A program made the translations under genes and the position numbers. Below are positions 41,791-53,141 of a stretch of DNA of 64,000 bases, piece by piece. The notes below the pieces were generated by a model that saw only the letters and a list, made by a program, of their open reading frames with translations, was not told where the DNA came from and ran no database searches. The DNA lies in contig OZ345370.1 in the NCBI GenBank assembly GCA_977006965.1, positions 1,612,001-1,676,000 of the forward strand. Reading direction: 5' to 3'. How positions within the stretch are numbered: position 1 is the first letter of the stretch; the number at the start of each line of letters is the position of its first letter. Source of the DNA: Phymatolithon calcareum. Lineage: Eukaryota > Rhodophyta > Florideophyceae > Hapalidiales.

Positions 41791-41961
41791 ATGACAATGT
41801 GTCCGTACAAGTGGTTCCTGTACATTGCGTCTGTGTGGGCGGTTATTTACCTCATGATTGCCGCAGTTCCTACCTCCGCAACACTCGACGACAAAACTGC
41901 TGATTTTGCTTCACCGAGCAACGACAAGCTTGTCAGCGTCTCGGACGACGAGGACGAATGA
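41791..41961 (+). CDS. Small single-pass membrane protein, 56 residues
   Basis: The frame ATGACAATGTGTCCG...GACGAATGA encodes MTMCPYKWFLYIASVWAVIY and continues with a hydrophobic segment to about residue 28, then a Ser/Thr/Asp-rich tail ending in VSVSDDEDE. The layout (short N-terminus, one membrane helix of ~20 residues, acidic tail) and the preceding A-rich leader with AAG just before the ATG suggest a genuine gene, despite its size. I do not recognise the family. The acidic DDEDE tail could face the cytosol. A TATA box lies 184 bp upstream. Confidence 0.6.
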   Translation: MTMCPYKWFLYIASVWAVIYLMIAAVPTSATLDDKTADFASPSNDKLVSVSDDEDE

Positions 41962-42806
41962 TTGCCGGTAACGCAATCATCCCGTCTGTCAACGGAGCGA
42001 GTCGACGCCGGATATCGCATTGGCTTAGCATTCCTCTAATGGATACCGGAATCTACGCGCGTTTTACCGTGGAATTATTACCCCCGCAACGCGCTCATTA
42101 TTTATTTTTATCTGTTTGCCTTTAACGCGGGTGTTGATCCCGTCTAACTCTCCTTTTGTCCCGCATGCGCAATTTGTTCCTCGCAACTTCTCGTCTGAAT
42201 TTTTGAACGTGTCACTCCCCTTCGTCACTTCGTGAAGTACGTGCGTATTGGGTTCTGGTGGAACAGTTTTGTTAAGGCTGAGGCGTGCATTGATGACGTC
42301 ATGTATTCTTTGGGACTGCGACAACTTCGCAGTCAGTCTAAGTGGAATTTCCCTTGCGTGCATAAAACTATTTATTTGATCTCTTTTGCGATCTCAACAC
42401 AGAATTAATGATGTCCCACCGTGTGCAATGCAGTCAGACTAGTGTCGGACCGCATTGCCTACCAGCCAGCATTGTTTTGTTAGCGCAGGAAAGGAATCGG
42501 TTCGATGTTCGACGGTGCTCCATGTCAGCATTAGATCAAGAGGCTACGCAACACAAGCGAAGCAAATTTTTTACCTGCAATTCCGCTACAACGCGCCAGG
42601 ATGAACACTTCTATCCTTGACTTTGGTACCCTCTCAAATGCGAATCCGTCAACAAGATCACCCAAGAAGCTCTATATGTTTCCAAACCGGTAAACCAAAC
42701 AGCATATCGCACAGATTCCCACTTTCCTCTTCAGTACTTAACAACAGCTAAACATGACATGCAACAAAGAAAAAAGAACGGATGGCCAACTACTCTACTG
42801 GGACAG
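41962..42806. other. Intergenic region, no gene recognised
   Basis: 845 bp between convergent genes. It contains the 3' flanks of the small membrane protein (plus) and of the two-pass membrane protein (minus). No motif-bearing frame or repeat seen. Confidence 0.5.
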
Positions 42807-44603
42807 CTATGGTACCGCACTGTCGTCGTGCCTCAATAAATGCTGGGCAGTGCCCGCACCCGCATATGCTTTGTAATCTCTCGTGACGAAATCGATCTGC
42901 CCGGCGTCAAAATGAGAGCCTATTATCAACGCCTTGAGAAAATTTTTCGCGGTGACGTCGAACATTTGCTTCTTTTCCGACAACAAGTGTGCCACCTCAC
43001 CGTCTCCGCCTTCGATAAGGATGATCTTCTTTCGCACAATATCAATGACAACGGTACCCAACTTGATGTAGCCGGCCCTCCCCAGAGATGTTCTTGGTAG
43101 AGGATCCGCCACCAACGTCCCTTCTCCCAGTGTAGATCGCAAATAACATGCACCGCTGCGAGCCGTTACTCTATCATCAATGCTTACCCGAGACAATTCG
43201 GCCAGAGCCTCTTCTGGGTCAGATAGCTTGGTGATATACTTCGCAAAGGCGCTGTGAGACGTTATAGCAGACCATCCCGTCATCAACCTGAAAAGGACTG
43301 CGTCGTCATGTACCATCAACTTGACAAATCCAAACACTGTGATTAGGAGCGCAGCTGCCACTTCCGCGACTTTCAGCCCCGCTTCAATGAGCGAAAATCC
43401 TGTTCCTTTGTACTCGGCATGGCCCCGGTACAAGGCTATCGCCAAAGAAAAAAAAAGCCAGAGCCATGCTGCAATCGCCCATCGTTTGGTTCTGTACTGC
43501 CAAGCGCCTCGTCTGAACGAGAGACTCTCATTCTCTCGAGTGCGCGACGTTCCACCCCTCCAGTGGTTGATAGACATTCCCCTCGCGTTGTGAAAGTATA
43601 GCACTCTCGTCGAGTCCGGAATATTTAGCTGATAGAATGAATCATCTGGGCCTGATTCTTCAACTTTTTCGAGCCATGTTCTGAACGACACCGCTTCTCG
43701 CTGACTTTCGGCAATTCGACTCTTGAACAAATTTTTCGCTTCTTGAGCTGCTCCATCTGCGCGGGCTACGAGTATAGCGAAAGCCGACATATCAGGTTCC
43801 ATAGATAATATTTGAACTCTTGGGGAGTTCAGAATTCTGTTGAAAACATTAATGCCTGTCCTGTCCTTATTTAGAGCGGTGATCAATTCATTCAAATTAA
43901 TGTCCCTCTCACCACTTGTCGCGTGCGCGCAAGGCGATGATAATTTGGATGTCCAGTCGAAGCTCTCGTCGCCCAAAGATGCATCACCGGAATATTTTGC
44001 AAAAGATTGAAAATATTCCTCTTCAAGTCTTGGAAGATATTCACGGTGCAGTTTTCCGGACAAACTGACTGCGACTTCCATTGTGATGTTTCGAATATCC
44101 GAGTTGTTGTCATTTGCCATATTCACAACGTAATCGTCCACTTCGTCATGCGCTGTTACATCGGCGTTCGACAGAAGCTCTAATGGAGCTGCAAAGCATG
44201 GAGATAAATCGGCTCTAACAAGTGTCTGCTTGGGCCAAAAAAAGGGTGGGGGGTAGAGAACGTCATCGGGCCACCATTCCGAAAACTTAATTGTGTTTTG
44301 TCCGCGGAACAATCGGGGGTCCGTTTTTTCAATTCGCTTGTGATATATTGAGGCTCGAAGAGTCCCAGGAAAAGATTTTTGCAAGAGAGGAAACGTCATT
44401 CCTGCAAACACGAAACATATCATCTCGGGAAACGAGCTTCCAGACACATATGTGCATGAACAGCCCAGAAGCCATCCTCCATACTCTTCTTTACGAACAT
44501 CGACTGGATCCACTAGGAGACTCCACTTGTATACGGAGCGCAGTGTAGGTAGAAGGTCGGACTTTGGTTTTCGACATAGCCAATGATTCCTACAGGAGTC
44601 CAT
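42807..44603 (-). CDS. Unknown protein with two membrane segments
   Basis: 598 residues from ATG 44603. Two hydrophobic helices, about 375-392 (WAIAAWLWLFFSLAIALY) and 408-430 (AGLKVAEVAAALLITVFGFV), sit in the second half and are preceded by basic RRGAWQYRTKR. The N-terminal ~350 residues look globular, with Trp/Pro-rich FSEWWPDDVLYPPPFFWPKQ and a long mixed-charge helical part. The C-terminal ~170 residues follow the membrane pair. I recognise no domain. Length, single open frame and composition like neighbouring genes support a real gene. Confidence 0.7.
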   Translation of the reverse strand: MDSCRNHWLCRKPKSDLLPTLRSVYKWSLLVDPVDVRKEEYGGWLLGCSCTYVSGSSFPEMICFVFAGMTFPLLQKSFPGTLRASIYHKRIEKTDPRLFRGQNTIKFSEWWPDDVLYPPPFFWPKQTLVRADLSPCFAAPLELLSNADVTAHDEVDDYVVNMANDNNSDIRNITMEVAVSLSGKLHREYLPRLEEEYFQSFAKYSGDASLGDESFDWTSKLSSPCAHATSGERDINLNELITALNKDRTGINVFNRILNSPRVQILSMEPDMSAFAILVARADGAAQEAKNLFKSRIAESQREAVSFRTWLEKVEESGPDDSFYQLNIPDSTRVLYFHNARGMSINHWRGGTSRTRENESLSFRRGAWQYRTKRWAIAAWLWLFFSLAIALYRGHAEYKGTGFSLIEAGLKVAEVAAALLITVFGFVKLMVHDDAVLFRLMTGWSAITSHSAFAKYITKLSDPEEALAELSRVSIDDRVTARSGACYLRSTLGEGTLVADPLPRTSLGRAGYIKLGTVVIDIVRKKIILIEGGDGEVAHLLSEKKQMFDVTAKNFLKALIIGSHFDAGQIDFVTRDYKAYAGAGTAQHLLRHDDSAVP

Positions 44604-44987
44604 AACCGTTCAGTGAATGTGATGGTGAACGCTTGACGTCTTTACTCTGTGCTACTGCTAGGATCGTTAAGTATCAGGCTCGGTTTATATCGTAGGGTCC
44701 CCCAATAATTGGCCACTCTAATAATGGGCCGCATAAATTTTAGTAATAATATATGAGAATATGTCCAAAATTGACATCGAAACACGATTTTGCGGCATTC
44801 TATGAGCCATTCTCGTCGAAACTATTGTGCAAAAGCCTATTCTGAGAGCACGTCTATTCATGAAGCTAAGCATTTCTCCATTTAGTTAAAATATAATACC
44901 GATGCACAGAATGGGACATGCGCACGTCTACTGGTTGAAATGCGAGTCGCTACGGATCGAAGAAAATTCATCAAAAAATAATATTTC

Positions 44988-45737
44988 TCACATGAATTTT
45001 AGATAAAATTGAGGGACATAGGCGGAGATTGATTGCACGAGTCCAGCCATGTCTTCGAGCTCATCTGAAGACGGCATGATCGTCTTGGCTGCCGTTACAG
45101 TGCACATGAAGCTGCGGAAGAAAGCGCCGATGGCGGCAGTCACGCCTGCAGAATCCTCCTTCCCCTTTTCCGGTGAGCGAGTAGCAATAGATCCAGTTGT
45201 TCCCCCGAACTTCGGGCACTTTCGCAGAATATCAACGACACCCGTCGAGCGCAGGACGGCGCCATGGCGCCATTCCCCATCTCTGTCTCGCTTTTTTGTA
45301 TTTCGTCTGTAGAGACGCATTATGTTCGCGCGAGAATCGTCGCTTGTCTCACCAGAAATAGGCTTGCTGAGGTAGAGGCGTTCGGCTGCAGGGTACTTTT
45401 GCACTGATTTTTGCAGCGTGGTCCACCGCGACTGCAAACTGTTCGCCGTGCGAATAGTTTCGACCGCCTCAGGCTGCTGTGAGAACGCAGCAGCCACCCT
45501 TGCCCAGAATTCTACTGGGTTCTGCTCGTCATGAAGAGAAGAGGCGGCCACCCAGCAACGTGCGAGAGCAGCATCTTCCTCCGGCGTGAAGGAAGCGCCT
45601 CGCCCAACCATGCTTCCGTTGTCCTGAGCGCTCATGGGTGCGGTGCTGCTACTGGACGATGGCACGGGGTCTCCTTTTGAATGCGGCGTTGTCATTTTTC
45701 CAAGTGGCGCGCGAGCGCGCTTTTCCCGAATCTGCAT
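44988..45737 (-). CDS. SANT/Myb-trihelix-like protein encoded within pogo-1
   Basis: 249 residues from ATG 45737. A Ser-rich N-terminus is followed by a trihelix-like domain: SFTPEEDAALARCWVAASSL, then FWARVAAAFSQQ and SLQSRWTTLQKSVQKY. The three aromatic positions (FTPEED, CW, W) match SANT/Myb-like domains of plant trihelix and NAM-associated proteins. It lies inside the pogo-1 terminal repeats, divergent from the transposase with about 430 bp between the ATGs. PIF/Harbinger elements encode a similar Myb-like partner that binds the transposon ends; for pogo this is unusual. A captured host gene is the alternative. The frame is intact. Confidence 0.7.
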   Translation of the reverse strand: MQIREKRARAPLGKMTTPHSKGDPVPSSSSSTAPMSAQDNGSMVGRGASFTPEEDAALARCWVAASSLHDEQNPVEFWARVAAAFSQQPEAVETIRTANSLQSRWTTLQKSVQKYPAAERLYLSKPISGETSDDSRANIMRLYRRNTKKRDRDGEWRHGAVLRSTGVVDILRKCPKFGGTTGSIATRSPEKGKEDSAGVTAAIGAFFRSFMCTVTAAKTIMPSSDELEDMAGLVQSISAYVPQFYLKFM

Positions 45738-45868
45738 ATTCCGCTAGAATCTCGGCGGTTCACGCTATTGCCCGCGACCGAGTTTCTGAGATTCGGGCCA
45801 ACGCTAGACGTTTGCTGTACGTAGATAAATTTCGCGCTTTTGGGTGCTACGTAGCCAAAAGGACAAAC

Positions 45869-45903
45869 TGCTATCCCAGATGCCATCCACATCTGGGATA
45901 GCA
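45869..45903. repeat. Hairpin in the intergenic region of pogo-1
   Basis: TGCTATCCCAGATG and CATCTGGGATAGCA form perfect 14-bp arms with a 7-nt loop; pairing extends a further 4 bp (CAAA/TTTG) past a one-base bulge. It lies between the divergent SANT-like and transposase genes, a natural place for a regulatory or binding site. Confidence 0.75.
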
Positions 45904-46168
45904 TTTGATTTGACCATTTGGCGGAATAGGATAGCCAATTGTCTTCCAATAGAAATGCCTTATGAGCTCCGCCCACGAATCTTCCACTTTTAGGTCAACC
46001 GGTAGACGTGCTCTGATGTGCTAATCGAAATCTACGAGGCTGAATACGTAGGGAGAGGATGTTGATCTTTACGTAACGGTTATCGTCGGTGCGTTATCGC
46101 CATTTTCACGTAGGGTTGTCTCTGAGAGTGGGCAGAGGGCGCATCTTGGCCATCGCCATAGCGCCAAG

Positions 46169-46298
46169 ATGAGCTCCTTCATCACTCTCAGCGACAGCCA
46201 GAAGCGTCTCTTTGCTGCAGTTCGTGAGCGCAAAGACAATCCGCAATCTTCCCTTCGCACGCTCAGCAAGAAGTTCAGTGTCCCGCGTACGACACTGC
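46169..46298 (+). pseudogene. pogo-1 transposase, N-terminal part (helix-turn-helix)
   Basis: From ATG 46169: MSSFITLSDSQKRLFAAVRE and then SSLRTLSKKFSVPRTTL, a psq-type helix-turn-helix used for DNA binding by pogo-family transposases. The frame is cut at 46298 by the copia element; the duplicated target ACTGC (46294-46298 and 54526-54530) allows the frame to continue exactly at 54531. That continuity fixes the insertion point. Confidence 0.9.
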
Positions 46299-47087
46299 TG
46301 TCGGTAAAAATCAGAAACTTAGAATAGCAACTTGTTGCCAACTGGCGAAAGTTGCCCCCACTCCGCTGAGTAAGGATTCTTGTTGAGAAACTGGTTGGTA
46401 GTTTCTCCTGTATTGCTTGCTTAACTTTTTCTACTCGGGCAGACCTAGTGTCCGCTTATATACTACTTTAAACACTACTATACGGAGGAAAAAAAACCTG
46501 TCTAAAGCTTCCCCAGATGTTTCTAGTAACATCGAAAAGGTTCTAGAAACCATTATTTAAAAACTCTAGAAGTCACTAAGTAAATTCTAGAAACTACAGG
46601 AATAATCCTTCGACTCTATTTGGACAGGATCAGCCTTCAAGGATCGAGACATTAATCTATTTAACTAGTTTAAACTATAGTCCAGTAGTATCCTAACAAC
46701 TGTACAAATTGATCTAAAGTACTCTGCATACTGTATTAGAGTTGTGTACTAGAGTGTAAACCATTTGGTGTTATGTACACTTCTTATTTAAGTACAATTG
46801 TAATAGACAACCCAAACTGATAGTATTATCATAGTATAAAAGTATAAAGGATATTAAAAGTATGCTTTGCACATGTCCTATATTCGGAAAGTGGGACATA
46901 CGAAAGATACATAGAAGTAAAGAAAATATAATATTGGAATCCGTAACTGTTCATATCACGAGATAAACACGAGCTTCTGTTTAAAAGAAACTCCATATGT
47001 ACATACAAATATTAGAAATACAATAATAGGGTTTTAGACTAACAACCGATAGTTATAGAGAAGTAACTATTCAGATTTCGAACAACA
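46299..47087 (-). repeat. copia-1 3' LTR (left copy)
   Basis: 789 bp, from TGTCGGTAAAAATC to GAACAACA on the plus strand. It matches the right LTR throughout with scattered substitutions and small indels, once the nested insertion there is removed. Confidence 0.93.
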
Positions 47088-47102
47088 CTCCCAAAACCTT
47101 TT
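47088..47102 (-). other. Polypurine tract of copia-1
   Basis: Read on the minus strand, AAAAGGTTTTGGGAG lies immediately before the 3' LTR start TGTTGTTC, the expected site of plus-strand priming. Confidence 0.7.
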
Positions 47103-47128
47103 GGCTTAACAATTTTTGCAGTCATCGT

Positions 47129-48588
47129 CTACGATCTATAAACCCATTGATCGATAGGATGTGATAGTCTCGCAGATTCTAAGATCCTTTCAAGTATTGG
47201 GCAACGCTTCACTTTCGTTAAAACGTCTGCTGGGTTGTATTGAGTTCTAACGAAGCCAAGCTTTTCAATTTCCCTTTTTGCGTAAGCAGACTTTACGACA
47301 GTGAGATAGATCATAAGCCTTTTCTCTTTTGTGCATGAAGCTTTTGTCACCACATCAAATAGACTTAGGCTATCAGTGAGAAAATATATAGGAATATTTC
47401 TCTCAGTCATGCGCTGTAAGTCGTGCTTTATCATGTACGCCATATCGAAAGCGTCTGAGAGTGCCATAGTCTCACTTCCTAGTACGGATCTAGAGATACG
47501 TTTTGCTTTATGCGACGACCAATGTATTGGTTGGCACATTCCAGACCTATCAGTTAAAAATATAAAGTAGCCAAGCTGAGAGCTCCCATCTTCATTATTC
47601 GCATATGAAGCATCGGAATATACTTGAATTCGAATTGTATCCATGTTTAGTTTTGGGAAACGTAGAGGTAAATGAGGACATTTTCTTAAGTGTCTCAACA
47701 CTGCGTTAAGCTCTTTTATATACTTCGATGAATTTAATTGGAACTGTTTTTCCGTGACTTGAGCTGACTGTGCAACAGCACATGAAATATCCGGTCGTGT
47801 ATTAACAACCCAAGAGAGCTGAGCGCGCAATGACCTATACTTTGAAAAACCGTCTAGTGAGTGTAGTTCTTTCAGTTTCACAATATATTTCTGTTGGTGT
47901 ATTTGGAACTCATTTTCTTTCGTTTCTATCTGAACACCGGCGTACTGTACATTATCCCATTCCCTTTCTCTGCACTGGAATTTACTCATCGTTTTATTCG
48001 CAAGGTCATTGTGCGTATCATCTCCTGCTTGCAAAGAATCGTCTAAATATGTAACACATAGACCCTTTAGTTTATTATCCAGCGTCTTAAAGAAGAAGGC
48101 ACCGTCACCGGTTGTTAGCTCGATTCCTAGATCGTCTCTAAGATGATCTGAGAATGTCTTACTCCAGTAGTCTCCACTGTCTGGTAGCCCATAAAGCGCT
48201 TCATAAGCTTAAGAGCATATTTCTCGTCGAGCTCAAATTCCTGTGATGGTTTAAGATAAACATCTCTCATTAAGTTTTCGGAGCTTTGTAAATACGCCTG
48301 AGTTACGTCTGTGGAGAATAATCTAAACCCAAATATTGCTGCAAGTCCGACCAAGAGACGTGTGGAGTTTTGTTTTGATGTTGAAGAATCATGGACCAGA
48401 GAAGTTTTCAGCTTGTCTTTATGTCCCTGTACAACAAATCTTGCTTTCCAAACTTCTTTCCCTGCACCTTCATCTTTTATAGCGAGGACGAATCTTCCTC
48501 CCAATAAATTCGCATTTTCTGGCATTTCACTTCGAAGAACAATTTTCCATGTTCCACGATCAATTAATCCTTCTATTAGCATCATCAA
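47129..48588 (-). pseudogene. copia-1 reverse transcriptase and RNase H
   Basis: The reverse transcriptase part has WKARFVVQGHKD, DVTQAYLQS and the active-site YLDDSLQAGDD (about 48050-48010; most copia elements have YVDD). RNase H has IQVYSDASYANNEDGSSQLG, WSSHKAKRISRSVLGSETMAL and ends near YNPADVLTK. The two open blocks (48588-48127 and 48034-47129) are in different frames, so the gene is broken between them. A few residues of upstream polyprotein occur at 48859-48560. Confidence 0.9.
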
Positions 48589-49068
48589 AACGTTTTTCTC
48601 TTGGGTCTCCGTGTTTCAGTACTTCCGTGAGATGAACAGAGTATGCAGGTGATCTAGGGCCTTCGCCTGATCTAAACCCGGATAGCATCGAATGTAGCTT
48701 CTCGATTGAATCAATATATGCATCAGTTGTAGGACTATCTCTAAAATAGGGTTTGATTTGATGAATGTTAAACTTTCCTATGTAAGATTTATCCATACTT
48801 TGTACCGTTACAAACTTATCATCAACATGCATTACCGTGTACTGTCCGACCCATTTCATTCTCTTCTCTCAGTATATAAGGACTTCATCGTTTATTTCAT
48901 ATACTCTGTCCGCTGCTGCTGGGACTAGTTTCTGAAGAGCAGTAAGAACACGTCGTTCTGCAACTATAGTGTTGTACTCCATTTGAGCCCCTGCGAAAAT
49001 CCTCATTCTCTCTTTTTGGGTGGGTAGGTTTGTGCTGAGTATTGGGAATCTTGGAACAATTCCACAAA

Positions 49069-50130
49069 CTAGTAAGGAAGGACAAGACCGTTCTCACCAA
49101 TCGTGTCATTCATTGCCTTTATGGCAATACTGAGAATCAACTCTTGGGATATATGAGGGAAATCATGTTCTATTTTAAGAAATATTCGTCTTAAAGGGTC
49201 GTGTAAACGCTCCCCAGGTCCAAGTGAGTTGTGAGCTTCAACGCCAGATTCTCGGAGCTCAATGCCTGCCATTTTTTTGAACTCCTTCCATTCTTTCGAC
49301 ACAAATGCTGAACCGGCGTCCAATCTAATGCGGTTAGGATATCCAGTGTAAAGAGTTACCCATGCATCAATGAAGGCATTCCAAAGACCCTCCGAGCTTT
49401 CCCCATAGCTGGAACACGTTGAGTCAACAAATGTTGCTGAGGAAAATCTTGTCGCTGTGTCGACAACATGTAGAAGAGATTTACCATTTATCCACATTAA
49501 GTCCATTGAGACCTCCGCTCCAAATACAAGCTCATCTTGATTGGGAATGGCAACCTTAAAGCGATCGGGTTTCTTGTCTAGTCTTTGACAGGTATCGCCG
49601 TCTTGTGAGATTTCCCTCAATCGTTCTCTGTCAACTGACCAAGATGATCTCGGGTTAGCCCTTTTAAGAAGTCCTATGAGCTTATCATCCGCTGTATGAT
49701 AGAATGCTCTGTGCAGCTTTCTTAATTCCGATTTCGTGTATAGAATAGAATCTTTCTTTCCCCACTCGAGATATAAATGACCCAATTTTCTTACCACTGG
49801 AATTTTCCAGCCTAGCTTTGGACATACTAATATGTTATTAAGATTATTAAGGTAAAGGCCAAATGTATCTAGAAAGACAAGTCCTAGCAGAAGAGGGATG
49901 TTGGTATTTACCACGTCAACATATACAAGTATAAACGAATTGTTCGGCATAGGGATTCTTAGGTTTATACTTCCTTCTGATTTCTTAATATCTGTGCCGA
50001 ATCGGTACGTGTTATTATTCTTCTTTAATTTAAAATTTACTCCTGAAAATTTACAGTGGGCCTTTGCTTGTTGTTTACCGATGACTGTTTTATGAGCGCC
50101 ACTATCAATACTGTACATGCTCCATTCCAT
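49069..50130 (-). pseudogene. copia-1 protease and integrase
   Basis: Protease active site YSIDSGAHKTVIG near the start. Integrase zinc-binding residues are in the middle (HRAFYHTADDKLIGLLKR). The catalytic core has VSMDLMWI, RLDAGSAF and GPGERLH, giving Asp, Asp and Glu with 35 residues between the last two (D,D35E). Open for 353 codons, then broken; about 200 bp to its left no frame continues it cleanly. Confidence 0.9.
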
Positions 50131-50308
50131 TTGTTGTCTCTCTGGTCGTTGTGGTTTATCATTATCTGATTCATAACTATTTCAGAAAAGACTGTGTATG
50201 TGTTTGTTTCTTTTCCAAGTTGAGATATATCGTCCTTGTTAGTTTCTGGATCAGTAGCATTACTCTTCTTTAATTCTGTAGAGCTCTGAAAGACGTTACT
50301 GTCCCTTT

Positions 50309-51784
50309 CTAAAAATCCGCAGGATCGATATCTAGACTGGTGTCTACTTGATCTTGCCTGTTTTCTTCTTTATTAGCATTGGCATCTTCAGATACCGTTC
50401 TATGTTCATCACCTATGAAGAACTCTTCATAATCTTCATAAGTCTCGTCAAATGTGGCTTCTTCAGCCTGCTGACAAACTTCAAATAGAATTTTTCTCGT
50501 GCTTGCGGGATTAGATTTTAACATTTGTGCGACGTTGCGCATTAAGTTCTTCGGGCTTTTGCAATCGCGGATGAAATGGTCTTTTGATGCGCAATTATGG
50601 CATTTTCTTGCGTTTCCAAACCTGTCAAGACCATTTTTGCCAGCAATCTTATCATTTGTATTAGATGTATTACTCCTATTATTTACACTTGTGAAAGGAA
50701 CTGATGATTTTGACCCTGGTTGTCGAGGTCTTCCATAATGTCCCTGTCCCTCAAAATAAAGCCCAGGTACCTTTTCTGAGATCGAATTTCGTTTCATATC
50801 ATGTTTTCCACTACTAAACTTTCCATCTCTTGTTCTGGCCTCTTCTTCTTCCTGCTCTTGTAACCATGCGGCATCAAGAGCTGTATATAGCTTCTGGAAA
50901 TCCCATTGTGGGTTGGATGATTGTGACGTGTAAAGCGCAGATTTAGCCCAAGGTGCTCCAACAACTGCCTTGTAAAGGTATTCAACTTATGACTCCTCGG
51001 ATCTATGGCTATTTGGCCCTTGAGGAGTGAATTTGGTTATTGTCTCTCTAAGATCTTCTAGTGCTTCTGTTACTGTGCACTTCTTTTTGGTCACAATATC
51101 AATGAGGCGCAATTGTTGTAAATGCTTCCTTACGCGATTCTGCCTTGTCAAACTATTATATTCCTCTTGTAAAATAGCACTCGCTTCACTGAAGTGAGAT
51201 GCTATTCCTTCAACCTTTAGTCTGTAGAATCTCTAAGCTTCTCCATCAAATAAGTGATGGAAGTAGCTAAGTTTCTGTTCTGAAGTTAATGCGTAGTCTT
51301 TAGCAGCATCAAGGTAGTTCTGTATGAATTCTGTTAAATCTTCTCCAAGTTTTCCGTTAAATTTAGCACCAGCTTCGAATCTAGTGGCCATATTGTGCGC
51401 TATTTTAGCATTTCCTGCACTAAAGGCATTGCCAGGGTACAGAGAGGTATTAGATCGCAGTGACGAAGATGTCGTTCCAGCTTGCAGAGCTTTGTTAAGT
51501 AGGCTGTGTGACATGTCAATATCTCTCTGATCTGTGTAAAGTGTGGCTGGAAGACCATAACTAACTCTATTAGTTGAACTGTGCGGGCTATAGGTAGCAC
51601 CGTTTGCAACAATATAATCTCGGATAATAGTGTCTATAGCAGGGCTCTCAGATAGATCGTTACTTGAGAATAAAATATGTGGAGGATAGTCTTCCCTAAT
51701 TTTGGGAATGAGATTTTCTGGTGTGAGTGCAGGCTGCTGGTTCATATAAGAGATAAACTCATTCTTAATTCTTTGCTGCTCCAT
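50309..51784 (-). pseudogene. copia-1 gag
   Basis: Starts at ATG 51784 (MEQQRIKNEFISYMNQQ). After a stop near 51233 the gag continues in pieces to about 50309. The second part has the zinc knuckle CHNCASKDHFIRDC (CCHC) typical of nucleocapsid. Stops and frameshifts near 51233, 50990 and 50795 interrupt it. Confidence 0.85.
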
Positions 51785-51859
51785 AGTTCCGGGCTGAAGT
51801 TTGTCCAGAGTGTCCTTAATTCTGATCAGATTGGCCGTCTCTACTGGTTATTTTTATGA

Positions 51860-52526
51860 GGTTGCTTTACGTTCCAGATAGCTAGTAGTGATACTTAAGA
51901 TAAAATATTACAGTAACAATATAGAACAGGTTCAAGTGCTAGTTCGTAAACTATCACTAATAAGTGCACTTAATATCAGCTCTTGTTACGGTATAATTAT
52001 TAGATATATCTAGCAGCTTATAGTGTAAGAATTAAGAATTAATTGCTTTAGCTAAATATCGTTAATTATTTTTTTAAAGATCCAGCGAATTTAATTTTCC
52101 TCTTAATTCAGAGTATGATTAAATTCTTTTTCTTCGATCAATTTTCAAGATCCTATTTTACTTGGCGACTTGTAAGAAATGAAATGAGTGGAGTGACTCT
52201 ACAGTTGTTGTTCACTTTGTTTCACAGGTCTTACAGCAAATGTATATCTTGACCCGGCCTTTGTTTCAAATTTCTACTATCTATCTTCAAGAAGATTAGT
52301 TTTGGTTCCATATGTTACTTGTAGTAGAGAGCTTAAGTAAAAGTGTGAGTTTTTGGTTTTTCGTTAAACGGTTTTATAATATTTATGTACATGTAGTGCA
52401 GCTTATATGTTTAGAGTTTTGAGAAATGGTTCCAGTTTAAAAGTATCAAAGTTCAACAGATTTCAATTTTAAAAGTGGATCAAAGATTTGGATAAATGCA
52501 ATAGAAACTAGATCTAATATAGAAAT
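51860..52526. other. Noncoding spacer inside copia-1
   Basis: About 670 bp, very AT-rich, between the extra ORF and gag. No motif recognised; it may contain promoter, splice or packaging signals for the element. Confidence 0.5.
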
Positions 52527-53141
52527 CTAGTTCAAAGAAGTACTATTCTTGTGGTGAATGGCAGCAATGTGGCCACGAGAACGATTATGGCAGCCTACAT
52601 CGTTGAGATTCTTAAAGGTGCGGTCACACGTGTAGAACTGTAAGTCCAAGAGACTCTCTTTGGCCTTCTCAACACTCTTCTTGTGCTTGCCACCAAAGCA
52701 GTGGTCGAGAAAATGTTTCTTGAGAATGACCCTCTTGCAGGGCATGCAGTACTCCGACTTAGGAGCCTTCTTGATCACACGGCCGGACGCGACGACAGTA
52801 GCGGTGATGGTGCGAGTTGGGCGATCTGGGGCCGGAGTGTCTTGTACGGCGTTGATGGAAGCCGGAGTGCTGCTGCTGGAGTTTGTGTCAACAGCAGAGC
52901 TTGAGACGCGAGGAAGATCCCAGCTAGAGCGGATGAGGGGATTGCGAAGAGTAGGGCCGGTTGCGAAACGAAACGCACGAACGGACACCGGACCAGAGAC
53001 CGGAGCGCTGAAAGGAGACTGACCGTAGCCAGGGATGAGGCGAGTCTCGACTGGAGCACTAACCACACGGGCGTAGTGGATAGAAGTACTTGGTGGAGAG
53101 GACGGTGAAGGAAGAGACTCACGAAGAGGAGACAAAGACAC
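52527..53141 (-). CDS. Extra ORF of copia-1 with two U1-type zinc fingers
   Basis: A 204-codon open frame between 5' LTR and gag, in the element's sense direction. The N-terminal ~130 residues are Ser/Pro/Thr-rich. The C-terminus carries CMPCKRVILKKHFLDHCFGG followed by KH (Cx2C...Hx5H) and a second finger YTCDRTFKNLNDVGCHNRSR then GH, which lacks its first Cys. No ATG opens the frame; a splice-acceptor-like TTGCAAATCAG lies just upstream (about 53150) and donor-like GTAAGT/GTAATT near 53250-53270, so a short first exon is likely. Copia elements normally have no gene here; a captured host exon or an accessory nucleic-acid-binding protein are both possible. Confidence 0.6.
   Translation of the reverse strand: MSLSPLRESLPSPSSPPSTSIHYARVVSAPVETRLIPGYGQSPFSAPVSGPVSVRAFRFATGPTLRNPLIRSSWDLPRVSSSAVDTNSSSSTPASINAVQDTPAPDRPTRTITATVVASGRVIKKAPKSEYCMPCKRVILKKHFLDHCFGGKHKKSVEKAKESLLDLQFYTCDRTFKNLNDVGCHNRSRGHIAAIHHKNSTSLN

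Noticed and set aside
46363-47087. copia-1 LTR starting at TGAGTAAGG
   Set aside because: The apparent LTR edge was caused by the solo LTR in the right copy. With that removed, both LTRs extend 64 bp further to TGTCGG, where the ACTGC duplication is found.
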